The notes beneath the pieces were generated by a model. That model ran no database searches, had not been told where the DNA came from, and was given only the letters and a program-made list of their open reading frames with translations. This document shows, in pieces, positions 1 to 13,599 of a stretch of DNA of 64,000 bases; within the stretch, counting starts at the first letter, position 1, and the number at the start of each line of letters is the position of its first letter. The stretch is from positions 744,001-808,000 of the forward strand of contig JAVSML010024447.1 in assembly GCA_038503035.1 (NCBI GenBank), written 5' to 3'. The DNA is from Crocodylus rhombifer (lineage: Eukaryota > Chordata > Crocodylia > Crocodylidae). The position numbers were made by a program, and so were the translations under genes.

Positions 1-934
1 ATATAAATATTATTGACAGTAATACTAGTGGCACCCATACAGTCACTACAATGGAAACAAAACCTCTATTTTTCAGACATAAGTAAGGAGTGCTCACCAG
101 TAAAAATAAATAAATACACACACACGATATCTGAAATATAGCTTACTATACTGGATAGGACCTCCATGGAATACTGAAATTTCTACTTGGCTGTAGGCCT
201 AGAAACATATAGAAACTAAAAAAGTTTAATATCACAACCATTTGCAGTAGCATTAGGAAAAATCTTTTTAGACAGTAATTGACTAGTTAAAATATGGGAT
301 AAGACACTTCTGAAAGAACCAATCTGAGACAACATCCTCTAAGATTATAGCCATTATAAAATGAGACCCAGAAACCTATTATGCTGATGCAATTTAAGGG
401 ATTTTACAAAGCACTAATTTTTTTTTTTTTTATTTTTTTTTTATTGAAAGCTCTGTGCAAACAAGGCTACAACTACAAACATGGCAGCCTTGTTTGTAGC
501 TGCTGCCATGTTTGTACTTGTAGTTCGCCTATAAATACTACAGAAGTTACAGATTTCAAAAGAGGGAATAGTCATTGGGTACATCTATATGTGCTATTAG
601 CACAGATAGGTAAACTCCAAAGCATATTGCACTGCAGTTTACTGCTCCCAGGCACTGTGTTCACCTTTGTGCCCGGAACTGCAGCTCACTGAGCCAAGTT
701 GGAGAAGTTGCAACCAGCAGGAAGTCTGGGGTTCTCTAACCTGGCCCAATGCGCTGCAGAAGGGCTAGCTGGGTAGCGTGGGGCTAGCCAGCAGGCAGCC
801 CCACACTGAAGCGCCTTTGTGCCACAGGCAGCCCTGTCAGCATCTACACAAGCATTGCTGCGCACTGAAGAACTCTGCTGCAGGACAGTACTTGTATTTA
901 CAGGTACCAACCTATGGCAGAGTTAATTAGTTTC

Positions 935-1030
935 CTGCAGCCTAACAGGGCCACGAGATGTTGAGACTTTACTGTGGAGCTAATTAGACAGCTCTGCAGT
1001 AAACATCTTGCGTAGATGTGCCTATTAGCA
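935..1030. repeat. Hairpin-forming repeat, copy 1
   Basis: The block includes GTTGAGACTTTACTGTGGAG, then CTAATTAGACAGCTCTGCAG and TAAACATCTTGCGTAGATGTG. It is near-identical in inverse orientation to 2490-2590 and is itself partly palindromic around CTAATTAG. Confidence 0.8.
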
Positions 1031-1311
1031 ACAACAGCCAGATGCTTAAATATATATAGCACTTGCTCTAACTCACCATCTAGTATCATGTACTGCATCC
1101 AGTAAATGTTAAGAAGCAAAACTGCTATGGATGTGTTTAAATGTCCAATATAAATTGCTTATGGGTGCAAATGGGAATAAGGAAGTCCGGTTTGTAGGAG
1201 AGGCATGCTAGTCATTCTGTCACTTCAGGGAAGCAAACCCCCCCCCGCCCAGTCTCATTTGTTTTGAAAACACATCACCCTTTTTCTAATCGCATGCTAG
1301 GAAACAAAACA

Positions 1312-1338
1312 GACAAACAAACAAACAAACAAACAAAC
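1312..1338 (+). repeat. (ACAA)n microsatellite
   Basis: Seven tandem ACAA/CAAA units are seen in SLMAP intron 1. Confidence 0.9.
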
Positions 1339-2139
1339 CCCAAACAACACCGCAAGACCTTGATTGGCATAGTTTTATCCTTTGTTATTAAGAACACTGA
1401 TGGCAAACATACCCTCACACTAACAAAACATGTCCCTATGCAGGCTATACTTTGGCAGGAAATCTGTGAAAATAAGTTTTATTCTTAATCCATCAATTGG
1501 CAACAATCAAACTACTTTTAGTCATTTCCTGCTCTTTCATTCTGACAAGCTTCGGGGTGCACAAGCATGTCCACTAGGGTGAGGGCTTTCTGTACCTGTC
1601 AGGCAAAAGGTCAGAAAGACACTTGCAGGGAACAGGTGACAGCTATGGAGAGGAAGTCTGAGCCAGAGAACGGATGAAAGCCTGGAAAAAACCCAGCAAG
1701 GACTGCAAGGGGCTGTATAAAAGCCAAAAGGGCCATGAGGAATGTTGCGCGTTGCACTGAACTTCTTGTTAATAAAAAGAATTCTGAAAAAACAGAATGG
1801 AAACAAAATTTTAAGAGTTATTTCTGATTACAGATCATCAAGTCAGCTCACCACTTTAGGACTGATCTACGTGAGGAAATTGGTCAGAATAGCTATAATG
1901 GAATCAACTCTTCCAGAATGGCTCTTCATGTGGACATCTCGAAAAGTCATTTTATTCAGACATCCATTAGTGCTTCCCAAGGAGCAGAGTTCTAAAGATG
2001 TCAGTTTGACAGTCTTCCCTGACTAGACAGTCTTTATATTCAAAGGCATTTCCAAAGCCTGCTAATAGAAATACACTGTATGAAGCTCTTTCCAATCTAG
2101 CTCCTACAACAAACTAAACACTGCTGGTGTATAAAGGGC

Positions 2140-2290
2140 ACATCTATACCTGCATTAATGCACTGTAGTTAATGTGCATTAAATCTAGTACCTCCACTCT
2201 AATTAAAGCACCTCCATGTCTCCTGTATCAGCATCCCCAGGCTTAAAAATGGTGATGGGGTGCTTGAACTAAAACTAAGTAGGCCATTCC
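2140..2290. mobile_element. Fragment of the palindromic MITE family
   Basis: GGGCACATCTATACCTGCAT, CTCTAATTAAAGCACCTCC and AAAAATGGTGATGGGGTGC echo the left half of the 60.1- and 23.9-kb elements. Confidence 0.5.
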
Positions 2291-2489
2291 TGGTTTTGTA
2301 GAAGATAACCTACAACCAGGATTTTACTTATAATGTAACTTAGGTAGTGTATTTTGTGAATGTTTTATGTTCTTACTAGACCATCTTACTGAGAAAGCAG
2401 ACAGTCAAAAACTATTACACTAGCAAAAACTGCAAAGTAACAATCTTGTTAGCTCTACACTTGATCTGAGCCAACAAGAAGCAACAAGA

Positions 2490-2590
2490 AACCATCTACG
2501 CAAGATGTTTACTGCAGAGCTGTCTAATTAGCTCCACAGTAAAGTCTCAACATCTACACATGCGGCCCTGTTAGGCTGCAAGAAACCAAG
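2490..2590. repeat. Hairpin-forming repeat, copy 2 (inverted)
   Basis: ATCTACGCAAGATGTTTACT through CAGTAAAGTCTCAACATCTAC to CCCTGTTAGGCTGCA is the reverse complement of copy 1, 1.5 kb away. Probably two insertions of one short palindromic MITE. Confidence 0.8.
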
Positions 2591-2778
2591 AAGCGACCAT
2601 ATATTGCACTTGTCCAACCTAACAAAAACCATTGTAGATAGGTTAAGCATAAGCTTGTGAAAGAATGTATATCTGAGAACAGAATTTGGCCATTAATACC
2701 ACAAATACATTGAAGCCTGAGCCCTGCACATACTGTAACCCAGAGCAGAAATCAAGTTCTGACACAGGTATATCAGTA

Positions 2779-3014
2779 CAGACAACCCCTGCTTAGCACC
2801 CTTAATTGGTTCCTGAAAAACTAAGCGTTAAGCAAAACGAACAAAGTGAAACCAATTCAAGATGGCGATGACAAGCGTTTTTAATGACCCAAGACTGCAA
2901 CCGTGAGTGTTATAATGAATCTCACTGAGCGCTAAGTGAAATCATGTATCAATTTAAAATGAGTGTTATAGCAAAACCACGCTAAGTGAAACAGCATTAA
3001 GTGGGGGTTGCCTG
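2779..3014. mobile_element. Tc1/mariner (pogo/Tigger-like) MITE, 236 bp
   Basis: The left end CAGACAACCCCTGCTTA and the reverse complement of the right end CAGGCAACCCCCACTTA are alike. They are flanked by the dinucleotide TA on both sides (2777-2778 and 3015-3016). The interior repeats AAGTGAAA-type words, a feature of Tigger-like ends. Confidence 0.85.
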
Positions 3015-5474
3015 TACATGCATCAATCCAACAAAGACTATGTTTCATTGTCCTTTCTGTGCACTAAATTAGATGGCAAAAGATATCAGTATACCATACA
3101 GTTAATTAAGGGTTCCAAAGAACTATCCAAGAGAGATGAACAAAAAACAAGGATGAAAGACTTAGGGAAGAAAACGGAAAGTAAGCATTGAAATATACAA
3201 CATATCAAAGTATCAAACATTCAATGACAGTTTCTATATCATATGTAATATATTCTGTATCATTGACACTGTTAAATTTAATCATAATAAAGTGGTCTAC
3301 CAGAGTTTTAATTTTTACATGAAAATCCCCCTCTACAACATAAATTTCTGACTTAGGGCCATGGACAGGATTTATCTTTCCGAAGAACATTATGCTCAAC
3401 AATATGACTGACTATCCAATGTCAACTTCCTGCACAAACTATATCGTTTCAGTAAAGATGCACATTCCCAGCTAATACCCAATTTCTCCAACACTTGTAC
3501 TCTAGGAAAAATTTTCCAATACAGAGGAAGACAAAAACACATGAGTTTCCCTTTTAAGATTTTAAAAAGGAAGTAGTGGTTGAGAGCCACCAAGTGAGAG
3601 TATTCTATTATTTCCAGCCTTATGGAACAAAATAGTTGTATTTTCATTCAGCAGTTCTATTTTCCTCCAGATGCACTTTAATAAACTTTAATGATTTTTG
3701 GTGTGAACTTTGATTACTGGCGTCCGGTGTGAAAGAAAATCATCTAGGCATTATACAAAACAAAATAGGTATACAAGCCAAAATTCTAGCGCTTCAAAAG
3801 TCATAATAATATAAAACAGTAGCTACATAAGTTGGTCATCTTCATTAACATACCTAAACTTGTTCTGCGAAAATTGTTTTTAGTGACAAAAGAGACTATC
3901 TACACTTTCATTCCATACTTAGCTGACAAGACTATGGGCAAAACTGTCAATTATGGTCATGAGTTTTGAGATGTGGACATAGACTTCTGAACAAAAGTGA
4001 AAGGACAATCACTGTGGTTGATGACAATACCGAAACCACAGAAATAAAAAGACACTCAAACTAACCATAACTGTAATAAGAATTTTAAGAGAGCTTTAGG
4101 AAAGTTATATTTAAAAAGTCCTCTTTCAATCTCAGCAATTTTTTAAATCATGTTGTCAGCACAATAGGCTCCCATAACCAAATATAGCAGAGTATTAGTA
4201 CTCTTGAAATCAAGTAATATTCTTCATACTTTTTAAAAATCAAGATTAGCATTCTACTTCAACATATATGCTTGTTATACAATTCAGCTTCAATAACTGA
4301 TTTTTGTATCATATGTAATGATTAAAATACACTGTATATGAATGTAGTTGACAATAATAGCAAGGTATTTGTACATAAATTTAGGCAAGGTTTAATGTCA
4401 GCTAGCTGTACAAGATCTTAGGAGCGTTTCATGTTTTCATTTGCAACTTACACATACAGAGAAGCAATATTACTAAAACAGTGATAAACACTGAAGATAA
4501 ATCTACTTATAGTAAAATGGAAAATGTCCAATCAGATACTAAAATACATGACCAAAATAAAGCTCTCACACATTCAAGTTATGAACATCTCCCCTCCCCC
4601 CACATCTGATGTTTAAAGTATGTGGCCACCTTTCCAATAAGTTTACTACTTATCCTTTTGAAAAGAACTGTAGTTTTAAACAAAAAAAAAAAAAAAAAAG
4701 TTATTTTCCTACAATTTTAAGTAATACTTGGCTCTTTTATTATAATACAGGTGACCAACTGTTATTATACTATTTCTTTACAGTTAAGGGACTGAAAGCA
4801 GCATTTTCTATTTAGTCATCTGACCTAAAATTACAAAAAGACAGGTCAGTATCAGGAGGTAAATTAGTTACAACTGGAAGCTGCCTTAAAAGAAACATTA
4901 AATTCGTCTCCTAGCTTTTTCCTGTTCTTTGACAGTATTATACATTCATTTTAGCAAATAAAATAGCCAATCAGAACAAAACTAGGTTTGAAAAGCACTG
5001 TTTAGAAATTATTACTTTCCAAAAATATTCCTAATTCTTGGTAACCACCTCCTCTCTTCAGAAGGTTATCATACCACAATAATATATCTGCCTCTGTCCT
5101 ATTACGTTTCACTCTTAAGTGGGAGAATCACCATGCATACAAAGCCCCAGCCATTTGAAAATGCAAGTCAACGTTGCACATTTTCTTTAGTATCCCCACG
5201 CTCAAAAATGAAGAGACCCCTTTTTCTAGTTTCTACACAAATACAATCCCTAGCCTCAAGTGCTCAAAATGTCAGAAAAAAAGCACATATGGAACTCGCA
5301 CACATTTTTAAAGTACTGAGAAATATGTATTTTTAGTTAGAGTTTATAAATTACGATTCATCTGGCTGCGATGCCTGCTGGAGATAGATATTCATCGATG
5401 GTACCCATATGGCTCTGTAAGATTTAAGCATCTCTTAAAGTTTAATTAGTATATCTTCATAATGCCCACCCCTA

Positions 5475-5632
5475 AGAAGCAGAGAGCTTCTATTTTCTGG
5501 ATTAGAAACAAGGCACAGAATGACTAAGGTCATGAAATTGTAGCAGAGCAGAAAAATTAACCTAGGTTTCCCAAGAGCCAAGCAGGCATCCTATCCACTG
5601 GCCTTATCCTTCCTCTGACCTCAAGATACCAG
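5475..5632 (-). repeat. MIR-like SINE relic
   Basis: AGAAACAAGGCACAGAATGA, then AAGGTCATG and TAACCTAGGTTTCCCAAGA follow the reverse MIR order (GAGGCACAGAG ... AAGGTCAC ... AACCCAGGTCTCC). Confidence 0.6.
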
Positions 5633-6868
5633 GTACATTTATTGCCCTCCACTGCTTGGTTCCAATAATAACCTATTCTGTAGTTTTTCAGAGATCCAAA
5701 GACTACAGGTGGCCTATGTATTGGTGTGACAAAGAATTTAAATTAATCCTCATAGGCAATATATTTACCCTTTTGTAACAACACTTACTTTTAAGAAACC
5801 ACTATAATTTCTCCCAAATGCAATAAAAGTTAAATACCAAATTTCCCAAAACCCTGTCTATAAGATCGTAGTTTTCTTGGATAGTGTGGATAAATACTAA
5901 AATAAAATAAGCCACAAAATATACCTTAACACCCTGTAAACCTTTAGCAAATCTGCATTGTATGCAAGTAAGATATATAAAGCCTTTATTACAAGCCTGT
6001 CATTTACTACAAGCCTGTAGTTTCAGGCTTGCATCTGTAAGAAGTGGCAAACCATAACACTAGAGAAAAACACCGTCTGTGACTGACACAGTGCCAAGTG
6101 AACCTGGAATGCCATTTCACTGAAATCACAGCTAGTCTCTGTAAAATAAGAAAGTCTGACAGAAAAAAAGTACATAAGAAGCGTTATTGAGGTCTGTCAC
6201 CAAATGTTTCAATAAGCTATTAACAAAGAGAGAGACCAACAGTCTGGTTTTACAAAGCCAGAAGTTCTGACCAGTGCCCAAGTGCATGTTCCACATGCAA
6301 CCACTATAGAAAACAGATTAGTCAGTTAACAGCCATAAGTGATTCTACAGCTATATAAAAACCTACCCTGAAAAATAAATGCATACAACGGACATTAAAA
6401 AAGATGTTCTGCAAAATACTTGCAGAAATCTAATTCAGTGTCTAATGTGGCTGAACAGTAACAGTATTGATTGCCTTAAGTCAATACACTGCAGGGCCAC
6501 CTTTACACAAGATGCTACATACTAGTATGCATTACTGGAGTCACTTCAATGAGGTATACCAAATTAGGGAGGTTGCAGGCTGATAGCAAAACAGCCATGA
6601 TAGGACAGAGGCTCAGCCTGGCTGCAAAACCTGTCCCAGGTTCCATATGTTGCCATAGCTGTACTGTTAGGAGCACATAAACAAGTTAAATTTTATAGTG
6701 AAGCTTAAATATGCTTCCATGGCTACAGTGATGGCAATATAGACATATCTTTAGCAAAGACTTCACAATTCCATTGCAAATGGGGAAAACTATGCAAGAG
6801 CAGGAAGTTTATCTCACTTTCCCTACATTAATATTGCTGATGGAGACACTGCAAGTGACACTTTAGAG

Positions 6869-7371
6869 CACTTCTCAATCTTTTCAGAGTCATGATACTC
6901 CATCTCCACTTAAAAAAAAAAAAAAAAGTGGCCTCACCCTCAGCTGAGAACCCCTGTTTGTGCTGCCTCAGCTTCCCTCAGGACTTCTCAGTTGTTTTCT
7001 GCTGCCTCTAGATTAAATTGTCCCATCCACCTGCTGCACAGCCAGCTTGGGAAGGGCTGTGCTGTGTGTACATACGTCTCTTGAATCATAGCTCTCTAAT
7101 CAGCCTAAAGCCTGCCTCATGCTATGCAACCACTCCTGGTCTGGCATTCCCTGCACTCCTCCTGGATATAAGAGGACAGGACAGTTCCATGCATGCTTGT
7201 TACTGGTAGAAGCGTTGGGGTGGGGGGAGACCAGGACAAGCACCTTTGCTGCCTGCTTTAGGCTGATTAGGAAGGCCTAATGCAAGAGGAGCAGGTGGGT
7301 CAGGTTTACCTGGCTGCTGCCATCACAGAAACCCTGAGGGGGCCTCACGGCACCCTGGTTGAGAACCACTG
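6869..7371. mobile_element. hAT-like element
   Basis: Left end CACTTCTCAATCTTTTCAGA; right end CACCCTGGTTGAGAACCACT. The interior is GC-rich, with an A-run near the left end. The flanks match weakly (5 of 8). Confidence 0.7.
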
Positions 7372-10300
7372 AGTTAAAGGTATGGGTATCACTCGCCCGA
7401 TGCGAACAGGCTGATAATTTCTGTAAATGAATACCCTCCTGTTGATTTCTCATCCCAAGAGAAACAGCAACCTGAACCCCACAAGGACCAGAGAGTTTAA
7501 CTGGCTAGAAACCAAGGTGACAAAAAAATCTATTTGCAAAGTCTACAAGCAAAAAGTTAAAGTGTACTGCAAAAATAGGCTTGTTTCCTTAAGTATTCAA
7601 TTGTAACAGGTGAAGAGGAATGAGTGAGTTAAGTAACTGTACACATTCTGTTTAGTGTACTGTTAACTTTGGATAGGGGTTTTTTTGGTTGTTTTTATAC
7701 AGCTTAAATGCAAGTCATTTCTGGAGCTTTAAATATGCAGTGGATACATGCTGGAAAAAGTGAACACACCCTACAGAAAAGCCATTATTAATAAGAGAAA
7801 CAGTTCAAACAGTGAAAAAACAACAACACAGATGTCAAAATATAAATATTTTGAAAACAAAAAAAGGATATTGACTAGATTCACAATGCCCAAAAGCATA
7901 TCCTTGGTATATGAACATCATGAACCCAGCTCTGCCACGTGCACCCCTCTCAGTGCACCACAATTCTGTGACCCCTGCTCCCTCCACTGCACTAAGCACC
8001 TTTGACAATGGCCCCCTCCTCCGCCTCCTGGCTGCACTGCACATCCATGCAGTCACTGCATACTCCAGGTGTACCCTCAGCTCCTCATGCTGCTGCACTG
8101 CCCTGACCCCTTGGGCACATGCAGGAAGCAACAGCCAGACAGACTGGGAGCCCAGAGACCACAGCTACTTGTTACAGCTGCAACTATAGGGGGAGGGATG
8201 GCTAGACTGGGAGTCTGGACCATTGGACAGCCCTGTCATAAAAATCCTACTCAGCACCTAAAAGACAGAGGTTTCTTTCCATCGTAAAAAAAAGTGCTGA
8301 TGTAACCCAATATAAAGATAACAGTAACACAAACACAATTATAAGCTGTTGTACTCAGGATACTTTACAGCAAAAAGCTGCTATCATTATATTTGTGTGC
8401 TAAAAATGAATTGTCCTTAGTTTTAAATTCACTGTCTTTCAGTTTCACCAAATACATTCCTGGCTTACTACTGAGAAAGAATATTAATTCAACATTCATG
8501 TTTATCAACTCTGTACACATTATTGTTTTATCTATTTCCTCTTAACTAACAATGCCGATTATTTCAATCTTTCTTCACAGACAAGCCTTTCCATACCTCT
8601 ATTCCTTCTCATCACAGGCCTGAACCCTTATTTCAGCTACATTTTTTAAGATTCAATTACTAAAACTGAACAAAATGTTCCAGGTGACACACTGTCAATT
8701 TAAAGAACATCATAATATTTTCAGTATTTTCTGTTCTACTTGTACATCTTAACTTCTTCTGAACTACTGCTTAATACAGTTCAAATGATCTCTCTCAGAA
8801 CAGACACTTCTCTCTTTCCTGATTGAGTCAAGTTAACTTAGAGCCAACAAATGTTTTATAAAGTTTTGTCATTTTTTCTTCAGCTGTGTATTTACTATGC
8901 ATTTTATTTGTTTTATTTCTTCAGTCTTTTTTTTTTTTGTCATTGTCCAAGCTAATCCTGGGGTTTCAAGATATGTACCAAAGAAAAGAAATACTGTTGT
9001 AAATATGAATAATATTCAAGATGCTGACAGTTATAAAAATTAATTACAGTTTTTTAGAATCTTATTTGTTTCACAATAGCAGGTAACTGATTTGAGGTTT
9101 TTTTCTAAGTAGCATGAATATCTAATCTACTGAAGATTAAAGTCTCCCTCTTCACTGTTCTAATAATAATTTGACCATTATTTAATACTGTTTGACCATC
9201 ACCTGACCTAGTATTTTTGACCTGTCAAATCAAATACCCCATGCTCCCAGTTGATATCATTTGATGAAAGGAATCAACAAAACGATTAACAGGGGGAAAA
9301 TAATGTTCATGCGCTACTAGTCAATATTATTCACAAAAGAGTTACATTTAAAGTAATTCATTTAGGTTAGAAAGTCAAGTCTTCCACAGTTAGGAAATAT
9401 CAGATTAACAGTAGCCCAGGTGAAAGTAATGCACGCAACTGGAGACAAATCACTCCAGGCTTATGAAATCTCATTTCAAGTACTTTTTTTTTTTTTTTTT
9501 AAATCTAATCAATATGTTGGTGCTCCTGTCTCAGGATTGATGCTTTACAATTGCTTTGGATAAGCTCCAACAATTAGAGTATTAACCCTGCAGCAGTTGC
9601 TCTGGTTGGTACCTCTGCAGGGAAATCTGTATCAGCCAGCAGTAACTTCTCATGCCTAGCACCCCTTTCATTCCAGGGTTTAAAAAAAAACAAAACACAA
9701 AAAACACAAAAAAAAACCCGCTCAGCAAAAAGCTTCTGCGCGTCAGTAGCTTACAACAGGGCATGTACTCTGGATGTGTTTTTGGGTGCATAACTGTTCT
9801 GTTGTGCAAAAACCCAAAAGCAAAGAGGTGCTATCTATACAAAGAACAATAAAAGGTGATTATTTATCAAGTCTTTCCAAGAACAGAGAGGAAACCTGAA
9901 AACCAATCTTAGTCCCCCTCTTTTACTTAGTGATTTCATTGTTACTTTTAACAGTAGATAACTTTCTTAAGATAGAAGTTCAACTTCCAATTAGACACTT
10001 CCCTTTAAAAGCCATTTTTATTTTACTTACTCTCAAGAGGTCTCCCCTGAAAACACGCTCCCATTTTTGCACCTTACTTTCATTGTTAATACTGTTTGGT
10101 CTTTGAACAGGGAACTTTTTCAGACGTCTTTGAAAGACCCTATTCTCAGTATAGCACACATTTCAACAAGCATCATGTCATTTTTAACTGTCACTTAGTG
10201 CTGTGCATAAAGCAGCCACACTGACAGTGAACTACTCATTCCATGTAAGCCTCGGTACCTCAGATCAGTGTCAAATCTTACTCATTTCTAATAATTTTCT

Positions 10301-11229
10301 CCATTACACAGTACTTTAAAAATATCGCCTAAGCTTTCATAAAAAGATAAGAGTTTTCAGAAATCTCCAGAAAAAATTTCAATCATGTTGAACAATAAAA
10401 CAAAAATTATCTACTTTTAAGCTTACATTATGGATGGGCTAATGAAGTATTCCTGGGCAATAACAACTAATTTAAAAAGTTGGCTACGGTAACATGTTTG
10501 TCTGCAGATGTTAGCAACATGCTTTGATTCCACTGCTGTTTTTGTTTCTATTATGCAAACACTGCAGGTTTAAGAGCAAGGAATTGTAAACAGAGCTGTG
10601 TATTTTTGTGATTTATTACAGAAGGAAGCTAAGGATTTTCCCTCTCCACTTGTTTTCCTACTGCATTTTCCCTACAGCGTTTTATATCTTCCACATTGTG
10701 ATACCAATAAAACTGTATTGTCTGACAAAGCACATCTTTCTTCCTTTCCCAACCACCACTTCACCCTCTTTGGAATTTACTTTTCATACAGAAATTCAGA
10801 CAGACATAGAAACTCAATACTCCCCTACAGCCAAAGGGTTCAAGCCTCCCTTCTCTGCCATACAACCATGCCTCAATTCTGTTTCAGAACAGCTTCATCA
10901 GAGAAATAGGAGGCAATGAATTTTCTAACCCAAATCATTCTTCCATATAGGCTGGAAGTGCCTGCAAGCTTAATATTTGTGACGATGGGTTTATGAGGGA
11001 GAACCCTGTCCAAGTTAGAGGCCCAGCAATCCCATGGAGGCATCAGATAGACTTGGGTTGATTCAAACCAGCAACTTACAGAATAAACATGAAAAGGCTA
11101 TGTTGAAAGCTCATGTTTTACTTGCATCAGTAAGTCTAAAGCTAACTGCACTAAACTAAAACAACAGAGCTGCTTATCTTTTAAGCACTCCCAACAATTA
11201 GCTGATCTGCCCAACACCAAAGCCTCCCT

Positions 11230-11335
11230 GTGAATGAAATGAAACTTGTGTAAAATGGGCACCTTTATTCCTATCACAAGAGTGTTGAGCGGCTTAATTA
11301 AGTTCGTAAAGCACCAAGAAGCTCAGACAGAAAGC
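11230..11335 (+). repeat. MIR-like SINE relic
   Basis: GTAAAATGGGCACCTTTATT, then GTGTTGAGCGGCTTAATTAA and GTAAAGCACCAAGAAGCTC match the MIR 3' half. Confidence 0.6.
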
Positions 11336-12837
11336 AGTATAGAATTGGAATGTATCTGTCAAAAATGCTGGACTACACCAGATAATTAGTTGGATGCAGT
11401 AACTTAAATGATGTCAAACAAGAAAAACTGCATTATTAGCTCACACTTGAAAGCATCCCAGGTCTTTAAACTGATGTTATAACCTAAACAGCCTATATGC
11501 AATGCATCAAGTATGGAATCCTAAGGTGTCAAAGAAACTAGCAAAACAAATAATAGGTTAATGAGCAATTATGCGCAAGTAATCTACAAGTCATGCCCCA
11601 GCCCAACCTAATAAAGTTAAACTCATGTCCTGTCCCATCATGCCTATGTATTGCATAACACTGTTAACATCTGACGCTTTAAGAATTTGTAGGGTCTCAC
11701 ACTGGTCCTCATGCTGTGTCATGATAATAAAGAAAAAAACAAACAAACAAAAAACCTAGTGCAGCTGCTTATTCAGGGTATTCTGTTAGAATACAAAGCA
11801 ATAAAAAGAGTAATTAATAGAGGAACACATACAGAAAGACAGTCACCAGACAACTGAATTAGATTACAGTATGTAAAATACCACACCCATTTTATATCCA
11901 TTTTTCAAAATATTTCATGGTACTTCGTACATATTTTTGAGAGACTGAAGATTTTGAGGAGAAAGAAAACAGCTGTCACTACTAGTTAGCAGTTTAAAAA
12001 TTTTGTTTGACAGGTTAAGCAAAGTGATTTTGCCTGTTCCAGTTCAGGCCCTAGTGGACATAAACAAGTATTACAGAGCCCCTAAACTTCCATTTAGTGC
12101 TAGCTGTTGTCCTCTTTTGAGAGGATTATGGCCAGGTTAACACCACATCAGCATATTTTAATTCCAGTTCACAAGCAATGATAGCAGATATTCCAAACCT
12201 TAAACTACAATGGCTCCTGCTAGTGATACAGTGACTATCAGCTTAGAATATTAAAATATATTGTTCAAAATTTGATAACATAAACAGGCAGAATAGCAGA
12301 GTAATACATTTTTTCCTTTGCTGTTTTCCTTTTGGCATGACAACTGCTCAAAATTAAGAGTTGCTCTTCTGCGCATATGAATACCAGATATATATTTAAG
12401 TATTAGGAAAAAACTAAATGTCGATACATCCACTTTAACACAGCATTGGAGCAATATGCCAGTTCCACCAGAGTAACAATAACTATTCATGGTTACCATG
12501 ATGAGCATTTATTTACCTTACTTCAGGTTTGATAACTCAGTTCCTTGAGTTACATAAAATACTCCTCCCTGAAAGTCATGCATCCCCAGAAATGAGAAGT
12601 GATCATGGGAACATCTACCAGCTTCCTCCAGTACTTAATGTATTTCACAAACCCTGCTCTCAGGGTTTTTTTGCCTTTAGTAGAATTTAAGTTAACTAAA
12701 CCCCAAAAACCCTAGCCACAGCATAGTTTGCAGCCAAGTTCAAGGAAAAACACAAGTCACTCACAATCTACAGTGACTTGCTAAAAATAACCTGTCATAT
12801 ATTATTTTCCTCTCTAGGAGAGCAAAAATGGCCTTAC

Positions 12838-13035
12838 CTTGCCTGTCTTGTGGTCAAACCAGACAAGTGCATGGTTCCTGGACAGCACCTTGCAGTCAAA
12901 AGTAGCATTATTCTGAGCTGGCCGACAGCGGGCCACTGAGCGGCCAATTTTGACGGGCTCGTCCAGGTAGACATGGCGCTCCTGAAACGGGTGAGAGTTC
13001 GGGCGGCAAGCGAAGATGGCCAAGGCTGAAGGCAT
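12838..13035 (-). CDS. SLMAP: SLMAP first coding exon (N-terminal half of FHA domain)
   Basis: This exon encodes 66 residues from the start codon at 13035 down to HKTGK, and then meets a consensus donor (GTAAGG) at 12837. The protein starts [20 protein letters not shown], which I recognise as the near-invariant vertebrate SLMAP N-terminus. It carries the first half of the forkhead-associated domain: the GR pair at residues 31-32 and SRNH at 52-55 are the FHA phosphothreonine-binding signature. An in-frame TAG lies about 60 nt upstream, so this ATG is the likely start. In the family, SLMAP is a tail-anchored coiled-coil protein of sarcolemma, ER and centrosome membranes; its FHA domain brings phosphorylated MST1/2 to the STRIPAK PP2A complex and so restrains Hippo signalling. 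The exon ends in phase 0. The rest of the FHA domain, the coiled coils and the tail anchor lie to the left of this window. Confidence 0.95.
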
Positions 13036-13599
13036 CGAGGACAGATTGCGGTTGTCACAACAACCAGGGAGGAAGAGAATCTCTTCTGACGCAGGCTACC
13101 CTCCACAATTTTTAACCCAAATCTCCACAGAAACTTTACATGAACGCAAGACAAACATAACTTGCACCCAGCAAGGCCTAACAACGCGCGGTTTCAGTGT
13201 GTAAACTAATCCTGGCAATAATCCAGTGAAAAAGCCCCATCATGTCCATGAAGATCAGCACTGCCTCAAGCAACGCCCAGAAAACGCAGCTTTCAATCCA
13301 TCCTCTTCAGAGCAGACAGGAACAACCATGGGGCTCCTCTGAAGAGGAGTGCGCTCCTTTAAACGAAGCACGGGAGATCTTTAAAGCCAAGCTGATGAGT
13401 CACACGCCAAGACTTCTGTTTGGGATGGATGCAGGCTGCCTCCCCCTTGATTTTTCCCCCACTCCCTTCCGTAAACAAGGCTGACTGGACACCCACAACG
13501 TGGGAGCGAGGAGAGGCGTGAAAGAGGAGCCAGGGAAGGACACAGCACAGTGTCCAGGCACACGGCAAATGAAGCCTTCAAGGGGCAGGTGGTTTAGCT

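Larger units (their letters stand above)
1..12837 (-). other. SLMAP: SLMAP intron 1 (partial)
   Basis: No further SLMAP exon is seen between the donor at 12837 and the left edge, so the intron exceeds 12.8 kb. It is AT-rich and mostly unique-looking. Recognisable contents are two inverted ~90-bp palindromic blocks (near 935-1030 and 2490-2590), a MITE fragment (2140-2290), a pogo/Tigger-like MITE (2779-3014), MIR-like pieces (about 5475-5632 and 11230-11335), a hAT-like element (6869-7371) and A/T homopolymers (about 419-443, 4681-4699, 6911-6926, 9485-9500). In 3020-5470, 5640-6860, 7380-11220 and 11340-12830 I see no gene and nothing I can name. A C-rich patch at 7920-8240 reads open in several frames but matches no family I know. 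Confidence 0.8.

Noticed and set aside
10598..10919. Two overlapping 103-residue frames
   Set aside because: There are no family features or splice context, and two frames open over the same DNA is a composition effect in SLMAP intron 1.
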